Positions 1 through 8,833 of a stretch of DNA of 64,000 nucleotides are shown here, piece after piece; position 1 is the stretch's first letter, and the number at the start of each line of letters is the position of its first letter. The stretch covers positions 115,860 to 179,859 of the forward strand of contig JAGWBI010000003.1 in NCBI GenBank assembly GCA_021295965.1, read 5' to 3'. The notes under the pieces are model-generated. The model saw only the letters and a program-made list of their open reading frames with translations. It was not told where the DNA came from and made no database searches. The stretch is from Dehalococcoidia bacterium (lineage in GTDB: Bacteria > Chloroflexota > Dehalococcoidia > Lucifugimonadales > UBA3495). The translations under genes and the position numbers were made by a program.

Positions 1-68
1 AGCTCAGTGGATAGAGCGCTGCCCTGCGGAGGCAGAGGTCGTGAGTTCGAATCTCGCCAAGCGCGCCA
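1..68 (+). tRNA. tRNA-Arg (anticodon GCG), 5' end cut by window edge
   Basis: The D arm (GCTC/GAGC), anticodon stem CTGCC/GGCAG, T arm GTGAG/CTCGC with loop TTCGAAT and a 3' CCA are all present. Only the 5' acceptor strand is outside the window. The seven-base anticodon loop CTGCGGA puts GCG at 26-28, which reads the Arg codon CGC. Most bacteria read CGN with an ACG (inosine) anticodon, so GCG is less usual. It is followed 30 bases later by tRNA-Val on the same strand. Confidence 0.93.
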
Positions 69-97
69 TTTCTTTGCCCGCGTCAGTCACCCCTAGC

Positions 98-174
98 GGG
101 CGGTTAGCTCAGATGGTTAGAGCGTCTGCTTTACACGCAGAAGGCCGGGGGTTCGAGTCCCTCACCGCCCACCA
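98..174 (+). tRNA. tRNA-Val (anticodon TAC)
   Basis: This is a complete cloverleaf. Acceptor GGGCGGT (98-104) pairs with ACCGCCC (164-170), the D stem is GCTC/GAGC, and the anticodon stem TCTGC/GCAGA encloses loop TTTACAC with anticodon TAC at 132-134. The T loop is TTCGAGT, the discriminator is A and the CCA is genomically encoded (172-174). It probably shares a transcript with the tRNA-Arg just upstream. Confidence 0.97.
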
Positions 175-225
175 TCATCAGTCAAACCCACAACCCTACT
201 CGCGTGGCGATGGACCGTCGCTGAA

Positions 226-540
226 ATGATGGAGCACCAAGGCATCCGATGGGGTTACGTTTTCTTGCGCACCCCCAATTTCCTCAGCGGTGAGGACCGT
301 GAGCGTCTGATGACCGCCGCAGTCGAAATGTACTTGGCCGGCGAAGAGGAACGAAACGTCGAAAGCGTTGGATACGAAGGAAGGGTGTACACCGAGCGAC
401 GATTCGAAATGTTGGGCGAGTTCGGCGGGCAGCGTTTCGACGTCGAATTGGAAACCGCATACGGGCGCGACACTGCGACCTTTCTGGTGAATGAACAGAC
501 CAGCGGTTTTGGCGGGGGATCAGGTTTCTCCCGCAACTAG
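226..540 (+). CDS. hypothetical protein, about 104 residues
   Basis: An open frame of 104 codons starts at one of two adjacent ATGs (226 or 229), with no clear Shine-Dalgarno. Codon third positions look coding. The product is soluble, acidic in its first half (a helix around DRERLMTAAVEMYLAGEEER) and Gly/Ser-rich at the end (FGGGSGF), with no signal peptide or membrane segment. I do not recognise a family. It sits alone between tRNA-Val and the PAC2 gene; an antisense frame over the same bases is weaker. Confidence 0.4.
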   Translation: MMEHQGIRWGYVFLRTPNFLSGEDRERLMTAAVEMYLAGEEERNVESVGYEGRVYTERRFEMLGEFGGQRFDVELETAYGRDTATFLVNEQTSGFGGGSGFSRN

Positions 541-579
541 CCACTGCCGCCGTCCCGTCATTCCCGGTTCGTCCACATC

Positions 580-599
580 ATTCCCGCGAAAGCGGGAAT
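580..599. repeat. short palindrome, GCGGGAAT family
   Basis: Two 8-base arms, ATTCCCGC and GCGGGAAT, flank GAAA. The same family recurs in variant form near 32816, 41203, 42939, 45960 and 55549. It lies between the hypothetical gene and the promoter of the PAC2 gene and could form a hairpin on either strand. Confidence 0.8.
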
Positions 600-626
600 C
601 CGGCTCCGGGCGGTCAGCGGCGAATG

Positions 627-635
627 TGTTATATT
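627..635 (+). promoter_or_regulatory. extended -10 promoter candidate for the PAC2 gene
   Basis: TG-T-TATATT matches an extended -10 element about 45 bases before the PAC2 start, giving a predicted leader of roughly 38 nt that contains the ribosome-binding site GGAAGGGAGG. No convincing -35 is visible. Confidence 0.45.
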
Positions 636-679
636 AGGCAAAACCTCAGCGTGGCAGCCCGGAAGGGAGGCGCTCCATT

Positions 680-1630
680 ATGCCAGAGGAACTCTTCACC
701 TTCACCGACAAACCCGAAGCCAACTATTTGATCGCCGGCTGGCGGCGGCAATGGTCCAATGGCGGCCGGATCTCCAGCGGCTTGCCACGTTATCTCATCG
801 AGAAAAACGGCGGCCGGCAAGTCGGCCAAATGACCGAGTACGTCAACCAGATGTGCTACCCCTTCCAGGTGGCCGGAACTCATGATGCTTTTCGCCCGGC
901 GGCGTCCTTCCAGGAGGGTCTCCCCAACACTGCCATGTCTCGCCAAAACGCGTTCTATGAGATCGGCAGCGGGTTGTTGGTCTTCCTCGGTGAGGAACCA
1001 TGGTATCGCCTCGACATCTACACCGAGGCGTTTTTCAATGCGGTCAGGGATCTGGGCATTCAGCAGACGGTGGCGGTTGAAGGCGTCAATGGACCGGCTC
1101 CACCGGATCTGGAGCGGCGCATAACCTGTGTGTACTCCCAACCCGAGATGCGAGAGCAGTTGGAGCGCCACGGCGTGCAGTTCTCCAGCTACGGCAGCCG
1201 TGGGCGGCAAGGCCCCACCATAGGCATGGCCCTGGTCTCCGTCGCCCACTATGAATACCCCGACGTCCGGATGTTCCGCATGGGTGCCATGGCTCCCATG
1301 TATCCCTTTATGACCAGCAACAACAACCAGTTGGGGATCACCCAAGATCACCGCGCCTACTACGACATTCTGCGTCGCCTGCGGTCTCTATTCAAACTCG
1401 AGATGGATCTCTCTGAACTGGAACAGATGGGAAACCGCGAGTCTCAGGAGTTGCTGGACAACCTTGAGCGATTGGGCCGGACCAACAGCGAGGCCAAGCA
1501 GATCATCGATCAGGTCCGCCTCGACTACCAGTACACCCCTTATGTCGAGCCGGTGGATCTCGATCCGGCCCTGGAGGGAGCGCTGGAAAACATCCTGCGG
1601 GACATCGCCGAACCAGGCCAGGAACCCTGA
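680..1630 (+). CDS. PAC2 family (proteasome assembly chaperone 2-like) protein
   Basis: The 316-residue soluble protein resembles bacterial PAC2 (DUF75) proteins. It has an N-terminal segment leading into a central core (residues about 105-215) with VRDLGIQQTVAVEGVNG and PGPPDLERR-type text, where family members look for a ligand-binding pocket, then a helical tail. Family biochemistry in bacteria is poorly known, and the link to proteasome assembly is by homology only. The ATG at 680 follows a strong GGAAGGGAGG. It is monocistronic: the next gene is convergent and ends 18 bases downstream. Confidence 0.75.
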   Translation: MPEELFTFTDKPEANYLIAGWRRQWSNGGRISSGLPRYLIEKNGGRQVGQMTEYVNQMCYPFQVAGTHDAFRPAASFQEGLPNTAMSRQNAFYEIGSGLLVFLGEEPWYRLDIYTEAFFNAVRDLGIQQTVAVEGVNGPAPPDLERRITCVYSQPEMREQLERHGVQFSSYGSRGRQGPTIGMALVSVAHYEYPDVRMFRMGAMAPMYPFMTSNNNQLGITQDHRAYYDILRRLRSLFKLEMDLSELEQMGNRESQELLDNLERLGRTNSEAKQIIDQVRLDYQYTPYVEPVDLDPALEGALENILRDIAEPGQEP

Positions 1631-1648
1631 TCCTGGACGCCGCATCCC

Positions 1649-3028
1649 TCAAATCACGGGCCAGCGTGGTGGGTAATCCACGCCGGTCCTTTTTATTAGG
1701 GCTTCCCCCAAATCCTGCACTTCAGCCACCAACGCCTGCTCGTCAACAAACCGGGGCTTGTGGCTTGCAACCACGACTTTCCCGTTCACGATCACGGTAT
1801 GCACGCTGCGGCCGTCGGCGTTATACACCAGGCTGTTGATCGGGTTGTGGAGGGCAGCCCACTCCGCGCGGCGGGTATCGAATAGCACCAGGTCGGCGAA
1901 TTTTCCCGGCTCAATCGAGCCGATTATGTCACCCATGCCCAACGCTGCCGCCCCGCCAATAGTTCCCAGCTCCAGAGCCGTCTCCGCAGGTATCATCGAC
2001 ACATCCTGCCGCCCGTCCTTGTACAGTACGGCCGCCAAATAGACGGACCGGAGGGTCTCCAATAAGTTGGAATTGTTGCCGGCATCGGTTCCCAGACCCA
2101 CCGTAACGCCGCTGTCCAACAACTCTGGCAGCAAGGCGTGTCGAGTCATGCCAGCGCCACCCTTTATCGCGGCGGTCGGGCACATTACCACTGCCGTATT
2201 TCGTTCCGCGATCAGACCGGCTTCCAATTCGGAGATCCCAAGGCAGTGAGCTAGTGTCATTTCGGGGGTGAGAACGCCGGAACGATCCAGGTACTCGGTC
2301 GGTGTGCAGTCGTAGCTGCGCCGACACTCTTCAATCCAACGGGACCCATTGGTGAAATGCAGGGTCGAACGCGTTCCCGCGGTTTGGGCGATGGCATGGC
2401 TGGACGATAGTAATTCGGTTGAGCAAAACTCCGGCGAAAAGGGCATCGCCCACGCTGATACCATGCCATCCATCGCGCCATCAAATTCAGATATCGTTTC
2501 ATCCGTCAATCGAATTGCGGCGTCGGTTTCCTGCACCGGGATATTGAGCGGGTTAGGTTGGTCAAGTACGTTGCGTCCGACGATGATGCGGCACCCCGAT
2601 TGGCGATAAGCTTCCATGCAAGCGTCCAGGTGGGTGGTGCTGCCGGGATCCAGGAAGGTGGTGGTGCCGTATTTCAGCAATTCCGTGATGGCCAGCAAGG
2701 AAGTGGCGTACTCGTCGGTATCCGTCATCGCGCCCTGCAGACGGAAAACGTTGGGCAGATATTGGGCGCCTAAGTCGTCAGGGAACAACCCGCGCGCGGC
2801 GTGTGCGTAGCTGATGTGCATATGGCCGTTGACGAAACCGGGCGTCATGACCATGCCGCTGCCATCGATGACCGTATCGGCGTGCGTCCCAGCCAGGTCC
2901 GCCGCTTTTCCGACTTGGTCGATGCGGTTACCGGAAATAATTACGGCGCCGTCGGCAATAATGCGCCGCTCTGAGTCCATGGTGACGATGTAGCGGACGC
3001 CGTCAATCTTGATGGAAGCTTGGGACAT
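1649..3028 (-). CDS. amidohydrolase (Atz/Trz - SAH/MTA deaminase-like)
   Basis: A 459-residue member of the metal-dependent amidohydrolase superfamily, closest in layout to TRZ/ATZ and S-adenosylhomocysteine/methylthioadenosine deaminases. Metal ligands are visible: H69 and H71 in GHMH, then LHF, the HCLGISE histidine, and the GTDAGNN aspartate near the C-terminus. EPGKFADLVLFD is the usual C-terminal beta-sandwich signature. The frame stays open upstream, but ATG at 3028 has GGAG seven bases before it and leaves 26 bases to the nitroreductase stop, so the two probably form an operon. The substrate (deaminated purine, triazine or other) cannot be told. Confidence 0.85.
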   Translation of the reverse strand: MSQASIKIDGVRYIVTMDSERRIIADGAVIISGNRIDQVGKAADLAGTHADTVIDGSGMVMTPGFVNGHMHISYAHAARGLFPDDLGAQYLPNVFRLQGAMTDTDEYATSLLAITELLKYGTTTFLDPGSTTHLDACMEAYRQSGCRIIVGRNVLDQPNPLNIPVQETDAAIRLTDETISEFDGAMDGMVSAWAMPFSPEFCSTELLSSSHAIAQTAGTRSTLHFTNGSRWIEECRRSYDCTPTEYLDRSGVLTPEMTLAHCLGISELEAGLIAERNTAVVMCPTAAIKGGAGMTRHALLPELLDSGVTVGLGTDAGNNSNLLETLRSVYLAAVLYKDGRQDVSMIPAETALELGTIGGAAALGMGDIIGSIEPGKFADLVLFDTRRAEWAALHNPINSLVYNADGRSVHTVIVNGKVVVASHKPRFVDEQALVAEVQDLGEALIKRTGVDYPPRWPVI

Positions 3029-3054
3029 GTGACACTCCTGCGCCAATAAAAAAC

Positions 3055-3690
3055 TTAATCGGCCCAATCGCGGAATCCCCAACGGTTGAATGAGGTTACC
3101 TCCCCGGGCGAACGTCGGTTGGTAGGGCCAAAGTTGCCCCGGGGGTATCCGACGGGGGTGAGGCAAATCATCTCAGCGTATTCTGGTAAGGCCAGGATCT
3201 CCCGCACCTCGTCCTCTTTACGGTTCAGAACCGTCGTGATGCGCGTGCCCAATCCCAAGGCGCGGCCGGCCAGGAACAGGTTTTGCACCGCTGGCCAGAC
3301 CGACGCGGCGTGGCGGCCCCTTTCGATGGGCTCGCCGGCTTGATAACCGCCGCCTCGCGAGTGGTCCGCGCACACCACGATCATTGCAGGAACTTCGGGC
3401 ATATGGTGTGCCAAATAGCGGGCGTGACGATACACTCGGGTCTCCGATGGGGACGGTTCCCAACCCATAGCATCCAACCAGGTGTTTTTGTAAAGCTCAC
3501 CCAGGGAACGCACGGTGTCCGGATCGTTGACCACCACGAACTCCCACGGTTGGGTGTTGCCTCCGTTGGGGGCCCGCACGGCGGCGTCGATCATCTGCTG
3601 CAAGGCCGCTTGGGGAACCGGATCGGGTTTGTAGCGGGTAATTTGTCGCTGGCTGTAGATTGCTTCAAACAGGTCGAACTGGTCTGCCAT
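3055..3690 (-). CDS. nitroreductase family FMN oxidoreductase
   Basis: A 211-residue nitroreductase. The N-terminal RQITRYKPDPVP and RAPNGGNTQPWEF are the FMN-binding landmarks of the family (compare RRSxRxF and APSxxNxQPW), and the C-terminal half carries LGLGTRITT and LPEYAEMICLTPVGYP, typical of the cofactor-binding core. It would reduce nitro, quinone or related substrates with NAD(P)H. The ATG at 3690 has GGAGG about nine bases upstream, so the longer open frame is not used. It is first gene of a likely two-gene operon with the amidohydrolase. Confidence 0.87.
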   Translation of the reverse strand: MADQFDLFEAIYSQRQITRYKPDPVPQAALQQMIDAAVRAPNGGNTQPWEFVVVNDPDTVRSLGELYKNTWLDAMGWEPSPSETRVYRHARYLAHHMPEVPAMIVVCADHSRGGGYQAGEPIERGRHAASVWPAVQNLFLAGRALGLGTRITTVLNRKEDEVREILALPEYAEMICLTPVGYPRGNFGPTNRRSPGEVTSFNRWGFRDWAD

Positions 3691-3907
3691 GATCCAATTT
3701 CCTCCAATTGATTCGACTTCCCTTTCGCGCCCACGTGTTGCCGACAAGGATGGCTCCAAGCACGATTGCAAAGGTCTGGCGCTTGGTTAGGCTGGTTGAC
3801 CTTCCGGCATAATTTGAAGGAACCTGTGTGGTGTGATTGAATAGGTAGCGCGCTGGAGCGGTGCCGACCAACGTGTGCGAGCATTATACCGATTACGCCA
3901 GTGTTCA

Positions 3908-4792
3908 TCATCGGAACGCCGTGATCAGGACCAGGCCGGCCACGATCAACCCCGCGCCGATCAGGCGACCACTTGTAACGCGTTCCTTGAGCACCACTGC
4001 TCCCAACATTAGCGCGAAAAGGAGGCCAACTTCCCGTGCCGGCGCCACATAGCTGACGTTGGTGAAACTCATCGCCGTGAGCACTAAACCGTAAGCCAAG
4101 AACAGTAACGCCGAGGCGGCCATAACCGGGATGTAGCCGGTTCGCCACTCCTCCGCCAGGGCGGTCACACTGTAGGTACGTATTATGTAAGGCAACATCC
4201 CGATTGCCACTCCGCAGGTCATGAGGTACAGGTAAAGGAACGGGCTAACGTAAGCAACGCCCTGTTTGTCCACCAGCGTGTACAGCGCAATACACAAGCC
4301 CGTGAGCAAAGCGTAGATGATGCCGCTTCGACTGACTCCGAAACCGGCTCCAAAGGGCCGCCGCAGTTGCCGTAACCAGGACATGGTGTAGATACCCACA
4401 ACGATGGCTCCGATGCCTACCCAGGCCGGCACCGTTACGGCCTCGCCTAACGCGAATACAGCCAAAACTGGGACCAATCCGGGACCAAATCCGCGCGCAA
4501 TAGGATAGGCGAGTGAAAGATCGGCCCGGGCGAGACTGCGACCCAAAAATAGGAAGTAGCAAATATGGACCAAGGATGTGGCAATGACGTACCACCAACC
4601 AACCGGTTCGAAATCAGTTAGCAGGGCCAGCAAGACGGCGATGGGAGCCGCTCCCACCACGGCAAAAGCGGACAGCCACCACACAAACACCTCCTGACGC
4701 TGAGCGCGTTTCAGGAGCAGGTTCCAAGTGGCATGAGCGAAAGCGGAGGCCAACACTAGTGCCAAGGCTAGGATTATGGTGGGCTCTGACAT
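3908..4792 (-). CDS. EamA/DMT-family transporter
   Basis: A 294-residue, very hydrophobic protein with about ten predicted membrane segments arranged as two five-helix repeats, as in the drug/metabolite transporter superfamily. Characteristic text includes the first-helix AFAHATWNLLLK, and ALMLGAVVLKERVTSGRLIGAGLIVAGLVLI at the end. The ATG at 4792 has no Shine-Dalgarno and lies about 70 bases after tRNA-Glu on the same strand. The longer frame upstream runs through the tRNA and is not credible. The substrate is unknown. Confidence 0.82.
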   Translation of the reverse strand: MSEPTIILALALVLASAFAHATWNLLLKRAQRQEVFVWWLSAFAVVGAAPIAVLLALLTDFEPVGWWYVIATSLVHICYFLFLGRSLARADLSLAYPIARGFGPGLVPVLAVFALGEAVTVPAWVGIGAIVVGIYTMSWLRQLRRPFGAGFGVSRSGIIYALLTGLCIALYTLVDKQGVAYVSPFLYLYLMTCGVAIGMLPYIIRTYSVTALAEEWRTGYIPVMAASALLFLAYGLVLTAMSFTNVSYVAPAREVGLLFALMLGAVVLKERVTSGRLIGAGLIVAGLVLITAFR

Positions 4793-4820
4793 GGACGATG
4801 TCGGAAAGGCGTCGGAAAAC

Positions 4821-4854
4821 GAAAACGCCGACGTTACTCTGATGCCGTCGGCGT
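4821..4854 (-). terminator. rho-independent terminator after tRNA-Glu
   Basis: On the minus strand, ACGCCGAC (from 4854) pairs with GTCGGCGT (ending 4825), followed by TTTTCGTTTT. It lies directly downstream of tRNA-Glu and upstream of the EamA gene, so it should separate the two transcripts. Confidence 0.7.
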
Positions 4855-4861
4855 GAATTTT

Positions 4862-4938
4862 TGGTGGCGCATAGGGGATTCGAACCCCTGATCTCCGCCT
4901 TGAGAGGGCGGTGTCCTTGGCCGCTAGACGAATGCGCC
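4862..4938 (-). tRNA. tRNA-Glu (anticodon CTC)
   Basis: Read on the minus strand, acceptor GGCGCAT pairs with ATGCGCC. The anticodon stem CCGCC/GGCGG encloses CTCTCAA with anticodon CTC. The T arm is AGGGG/CCCCT with loop TTCGAAT, and the 3' CCA is encoded at 4862-4864. It reads GAG. Confidence 0.96.
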
Positions 4939-4939
4939 A

Positions 4940-5530
4940 TTTCTCGGGCGAAACCTGTCGCCCGCGCAGAAGATTATAGCAGACGCGATGTGCCTTGCAA
5001 CCCAGATTGCCGGCTAGCGCACATCCACTGACCGCAAATTGCCAATCAAGCTCCGTACTGGATGTCAGGCCCGTGTTCTTCTTCCTTATGTCGGGTTCTC
5101 CAGGGCTCGGGCAAGCACGCCAAACCCCAAACGGCTCATTGCGGCGCGGAGGCGGATTATGCGTCAAGAGGTGTCAACGCGCTTAATTTTAGGACTTCAA
5201 TCCGCGACAAACGCTCTTCGGGCGTCCTACCGGCGTCCCGACCTCCGGATAACTCAACCGAAGCCAACTAACTGGATGACCGAAGGGGGTAGCCTGTGAC
5301 ACGACATCCAGCAGCCCGGTACGATTGCGAATTCGGGCTCGAGCGGATTCACTGCGAGCAGCGACGCCGTTCGCCTTGAATCAGCGTGGACCCGGGTGTA
5401 ACGAGATCGCGACCTTGGTCACTGGACGACAGTTTGGCCGATAGTTGGTAGATGCGAGGATACGCCAGTACAGTTACGGCGGGCGGAAGGGTGGCCGTTG
5501 CCCGTTTCGGGCCTCCGATGATCGCATGCC
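4940..5530. other. intergenic stretch without a recognisable gene
   Basis: About 590 bases between tRNA-Glu and the promoter of the PurM-like gene. Short frames are present but lack ribosome-binding sites and coding-like codon use. No repeat, RNA gene or mobile element was recognised. Confidence 0.5.
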
Positions 5531-5535
5531 GGCTT

Positions 5536-5544
5536 TGCTAAACT
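5536..5544 (+). promoter_or_regulatory. extended -10 promoter candidate (TGC-TAAACT)
   Basis: TG-C-TAAACT lies 34 bases before the TTG start of the next gene, giving a short predicted leader. The same TGCTAAACTG string occurs immediately before the RNase D start at 52707, which supports it as a promoter element used in this genome. Confidence 0.45.
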
Positions 5545-5577
5545 GGCTGCCATCACTTTGATAAGGATGGGTCGTAG

Positions 5578-6603
5578 TTGGAAACTGGAAAATTACCGGC
5601 GCGGTTGCTCTCCGAATTACTGTCGGGTTTGCCGACAGGTGACCCGCGAGTGCTAGTTGGGCCTGAGATCGGAGAAGACTGTGCCGTTGTCGACATGGGG
5701 GGCCGGCTGCTGGTCGCCAAATCGGACCCCATTACGTTCGCCACGGACCGCATTGGCTGGTACTCGGTGCAGGTTAACGCAAATGATGTGGCGTGTGCTG
5801 GGGCTGATCCCCGTTGGTATTTGCCCACTATCCTGATCCCGCCCAACGCCACGCCCGATGACATCCGAACCATATTCGAGGACATCGGGGCCGCTTGCCG
5901 GGGGCTGGGCGTCACCGTGATCGGAGGTCACACCGAAATAACGGACGATTTGCCCCGACCGGTGGTTGCCGGGACGATGCTTGGTGAATTGGAGAACCGT
6001 GACCAGATGGTGCTCACAGGGGGTGCCCGAGATGGCGATAGCATCATCGTTACCTCTGGTATTGCCATCGAGGGAACGGCTATCCTCGCCAGGGAATTTG
6101 GTGACACGTTGCGCTATGCGGGTGTGGAATCAGAGATCATCATTCGTGCGACCGGGTTCCTGGATGACCCGGGAATAAGCGTAGTTGCAGCGGCGCGGGC
6201 ACTCTGCGAAACGGGCGCAGTTCACAGCCTGCACGATGTGACCGAGGGTGGGTTGATAACCGCGTTGCGGGAGGTTGCCACGGCATCAAAGTTGGGCTTG
6301 GTTGTGGAAGCGGAAAGCGTGCCGCTACTTCCGGAATGTGCGGCGATTTGTCAGGCGTTGTCCATTGACCCTTTTGGCCTTTTGGGTTCCGGGGCGCTGA
6401 TAGCCACCCTACCGGCTTCGGAGGCGCCCGGAGCGTTGCGCGTCTTGGACCGGATCGGAGTCAGTGGTTGGGAAATCGGCCAGATGATGGAGCGAGAGGA
6501 TGGGCTGTGGCTGATTGACCGCAGTGGCGAACGCGATCTCCCGGAATTTGGCCGGGACGAATTGGCCCGTTTCCTAGAAGGACAGAATCAGGAATCGAGA
6601 TAA
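5578..6603 (+). CDS. PurM/HypE-fold (AIR synthase-related) protein
   Basis: A 341-residue member of the AIR-synthase/HypE/ThiL/SelD superfamily, which act as ATP-dependent dimers. Landmarks are GPEIGEDCAVVDMGG near residue 28, the DPITFATDRIGWYSVQVNANDVACAGADPRWY ATP/metal region, VIGGHTEIT, and the C-terminal SLHDVTEGGLITALREVA. It is closest to HypE-like proteins, but no other hyp gene is in the window, so a role in hydrogenase maturation is not supported. The start is TTG after AAGGATG. It overlaps the convergent threonine dehydratase gene by 16 bases. Confidence 0.75.
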   Translation: METGKLPARLLSELLSGLPTGDPRVLVGPEIGEDCAVVDMGGRLLVAKSDPITFATDRIGWYSVQVNANDVACAGADPRWYLPTILIPPNATPDDIRTIFEDIGAACRGLGVTVIGGHTEITDDLPRPVVAGTMLGELENRDQMVLTGGARDGDSIIVTSGIAIEGTAILAREFGDTLRYAGVESEIIIRATGFLDDPGISVVAAARALCETGAVHSLHDVTEGGLITALREVATASKLGLVVEAESVPLLPECAAICQALSIDPFGLLGSGALIATLPASEAPGALRVLDRIGVSGWEIGQMMEREDGLWLIDRSGERDLPEFGRDELARFLEGQNQESR

Positions 6604-7556
6604 AGGTTGATGCAATCGCGCAGCTGAGCCAACGTGATGTTGGCACCGGAGATGGTGATTGACACTTTTTTTCCGCGCACCAGTTCAGGACTACGAACGG
6701 CGCCCGCCAGTGCCGTCGCGCCCGCCCCTTCAGCCAGGGTGTGGGCTTTTTCCACCAGCATCGCCACAGCACGTCGTATGTCATCGTCACTGACGAGAAT
6801 AAAATCGTGCAACCGATGGCGCATGATTTGCTGAGGCAATTCGTAGCCTTCTGCTGTGGCGGTACCCTCCACCCAAGTTTGCATCGGGGCCTGTACCAGT
6901 TGGCCCTGCTGCCACGAAAGGTAAGCGGCGGGAGCGGCTTCGGATTGTACCGCAACCACTTTTATGGAGGGGTTGAGGGCTTGGACGACGATGCAAGCCC
7001 CGGAAACGCCGCTGCCCCCACCGATCGGGAGCATCATCACGTCCACGTCGGGTAGGTCTTCGATAATTTCCAGACTGGCCGTGGCAACGCCAGCGATGAG
7101 GTCCGGTTCGTTGACGGGATGGACGTAACGGTAACCCTCCGCGGCGGCGAGTTGCTCGCAATATCGGCGGGCTTCGTCAAAGTTCGCACCGTGGAAGATC
7201 AGCTCCGCTCCCAGCGCTTCCATTGCGGCGACCTTGTTGGGATTGGCGTCGACCGGCAATCCAATCAACGCGCGAGCGCCGAAGGTTCGGCACGCGCTGG
7301 CTATTGACTGCCCGTGATTGCCGCTGCTGGCGGTAATCACACCACGGCTGCGCTCCTCGGACGACATATTTGCCAACAGGTTGATGCCGCCCCGGGGTTT
7401 GAATGCGCCCAGCTCCAGATGTTCTTCGTGCTTGAGGTACACCTGGGCGTCTAAGACGGCGCTCAGGCCTGCGGAAAAAGTGAGTGGCGTACGCGGGAAG
7501 TACGGGTTGATGGTGGCGCGAGCGCGGTACACGTCACGCAAAGTGGGTATGTTCAC
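6588..7556 (-). CDS. threonine/serine dehydratase, PLP fold type II
   Basis: A 322-residue fold-type-II PLP enzyme. The PLP lysine sits in ELGAFKPRGGINLL, the substrate-carboxylate loop in SSGNHGQS, and the phosphate-binding glycine loop in PIGGGSGVSG. The length matches the short catabolic form without an ACT regulatory domain. It should deaminate L-threonine or L-serine to a 2-oxoacid plus ammonia, feeding the 2-oxoacid chemistry seen elsewhere in the window. The GTG start at 7556 has GGAG eight bases upstream; the longer ATG frame (7646) adds an unrelated leader and is rejected. Confidence 0.85.
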   Translation of the reverse strand: MNIPTLRDVYRARATINPYFPRTPLTFSAGLSAVLDAQVYLKHEEHLELGAFKPRGGINLLANMSSEERSRGVITASSGNHGQSIASACRTFGARALIGLPVDANPNKVAAMEALGAELIFHGANFDEARRYCEQLAAAEGYRYVHPVNEPDLIAGVATASLEIIEDLPDVDVMMLPIGGGSGVSGACIVVQALNPSIKVVAVQSEAAPAAYLSWQQGQLVQAPMQTWVEGTATAEGYELPQQIMRHRLHDFILVSDDDIRRAVAMLVEKAHTLAEGAGATALAGAVRSPELVRGKKVSITISGANITLAQLRDCINLYLDS

Positions 7557-8470
7557 GACCAATCTCCGGGGTTGACCAAAGGTAAAGGTGAATCCCAAGG
7601 CGCATGAGAGATTAGGCAAGAGAGCTCCTCCTGTCAACTTAGCCACTAACGCCTGCCTGCGCCGTGGGTGGGGCAGCTCACGTCAATCACCAAGTCATCT
7701 CCCGCGACTATATTCTGGGGCTATTGACCCTCGGCAGGTCGGCAACCTAGCCGAAATTCCAAAGATCGACGAATCATCCCAAATCGAAATTGTTTCGGTG
7801 CGGCCCGGTTTATTGAGATTGCGTCGAAAGATCGTCGGGGCTGGGGATCGTGGGAACTGCGTATTACACCGGTGCATGCCGTCATTATTAAGACCGGGGG
7901 TTGCATTACACGGCCAATGACGGCAGCGCTCCTTCGCCGGATGTGATGAAATGTATTCAATGGTGTACATTATCTGACGCGTGCTTACCCGAATGTTATA
8001 CTGTACTAGTTGCACCCGGATCATCCAGCTGTCCCGGATCCCCGTATCAAACAAAAATATCGGGGTAATGATCACCGAGTACATTAAGTAGCTTGTGGCC
8101 GCCATTTGCCGTCGGCGATCGTGCGTGTACCGACGTGTAACCAGACGGCCAAGTTCGATGACTATCGAGTACTGCCCGGAACTCAACACCGTATCAGCAT
8201 TACACGCGCGGACTATCACGTTACCCTGACTGGTACAGCGTCCCGGAGGTTACCCACTAGGCCGGGTCAAGGCCGCGAGTTCGCCACGTTTTATCCCCCA
8301 GGGCCTATTTCCTCCAGCGCCTTGTCCCGTCCGGCGCGGATAGTCGAAAAATCCGTCAAATCGACATCATCACCCCTAGAGGAGGATCTACTGATATGGG
8401 AAAATAGGCACGTGGCGAGCAATGTTCTAAAATATTATAAAAATATTTTGGGATCAGTTTTGTCCACCGC
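7557..8470. other. long intergenic region, no convincing gene
   Basis: About 910 bases that are more AT-rich than the surroundings. Frames of up to 174 codons exist on both strands but are rich in Arg, Cys, Ile and Ser, lack ribosome-binding sites and match nothing I recognise. A TG-T-TATACT string near 7994 resembles an extended -10 element without an obvious gene. The region may be decayed or acquired DNA. Confidence 0.45.
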
Positions 8471-8499
8471 TTGACAAATTAATGATACATGGATAGTGT
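8471..8499 (+). promoter_or_regulatory. sigma-70 type promoter for the small HTH gene
   Basis: TTGACA at 8471-8476 and TAGTGT at 8494-8499 are separated by 17 bases, the ideal spacing. The predicted leader is about 85 nt and contains an imperfect hairpin (GATGCCGT / ACGGTGCATC) just before the AGGAGG of the gene. Confidence 0.6.
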
Positions 8500-8591
8500 A
8501 GCGAATACTCAGCGTGGTACTGCTCGTACAAAGTGCTGTGTCGGTGCGAGATGCCGTGTACTGAAAAACGGTGCATCACAGGAGGTGCATT

Positions 8592-8825
8592 TTGGCACGC
8601 AAAACCAAATTGATGCTGCGCGTAGAAAAGGAGTTTGACCGGCCCTTGGAAAGGTTGTTGCCTGAGTTGGTCAACGACCAGGGTATGACCGCCACCGCCG
8701 ACACCCTTGGCGTGAGCAAAGCGACGTTGGGCTATTGGATGTTGAAGATGGGCATCAACGTGCGGCGGGTAGCTCTAGCGCCGGGCGAGGTGCTGGAGGT
8801 CAAGCGGACGGAATACCCAAATTAG
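8592..8825 (+). CDS. small helix-turn-helix protein, 77 residues
   Basis: A basic 77-residue protein with a clear helix-turn-helix around residues 28-55: GMTATADTLGVSKATLGYWMLKMG has the spacing of MerR/HTH_17 or phage-regulator helices. It is probably a DNA-binding regulator. The TTG at 8592 is chosen because AGGAGG lies seven bases before it; the upstream ATG at 8571 has no such site. It has its own consensus promoter and two strong hairpins downstream, so it is an independent unit. A mobile element begins 220 bases after it, so it may be a relic of mobile DNA. Confidence 0.7.
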   Translation: MARKTKLMLRVEKEFDRPLERLLPELVNDQGMTATADTLGVSKATLGYWMLKMGINVRRVALAPGEVLEVKRTEYPN

Positions 8826-8833
8826 TGGCAACT

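Noticed and set aside
5578-6603. Annotation as a hydrogenase maturation gene (hypE)
   Set aside because: No other hyp or hydrogenase gene is in the window; only the PurM/HypE fold is supported.
7695-8219. 174-codon minus-strand frame in the 7.6-8.5 kb gap
   Set aside because: No ribosome-binding site, unusual composition and no recognisable domain; treated as non-coding.
8106-8474. 122-codon plus-strand frame upstream of the HTH promoter
   Set aside because: Low-quality composition, no ribosome-binding site, and it ends in the consensus promoter of the HTH gene.
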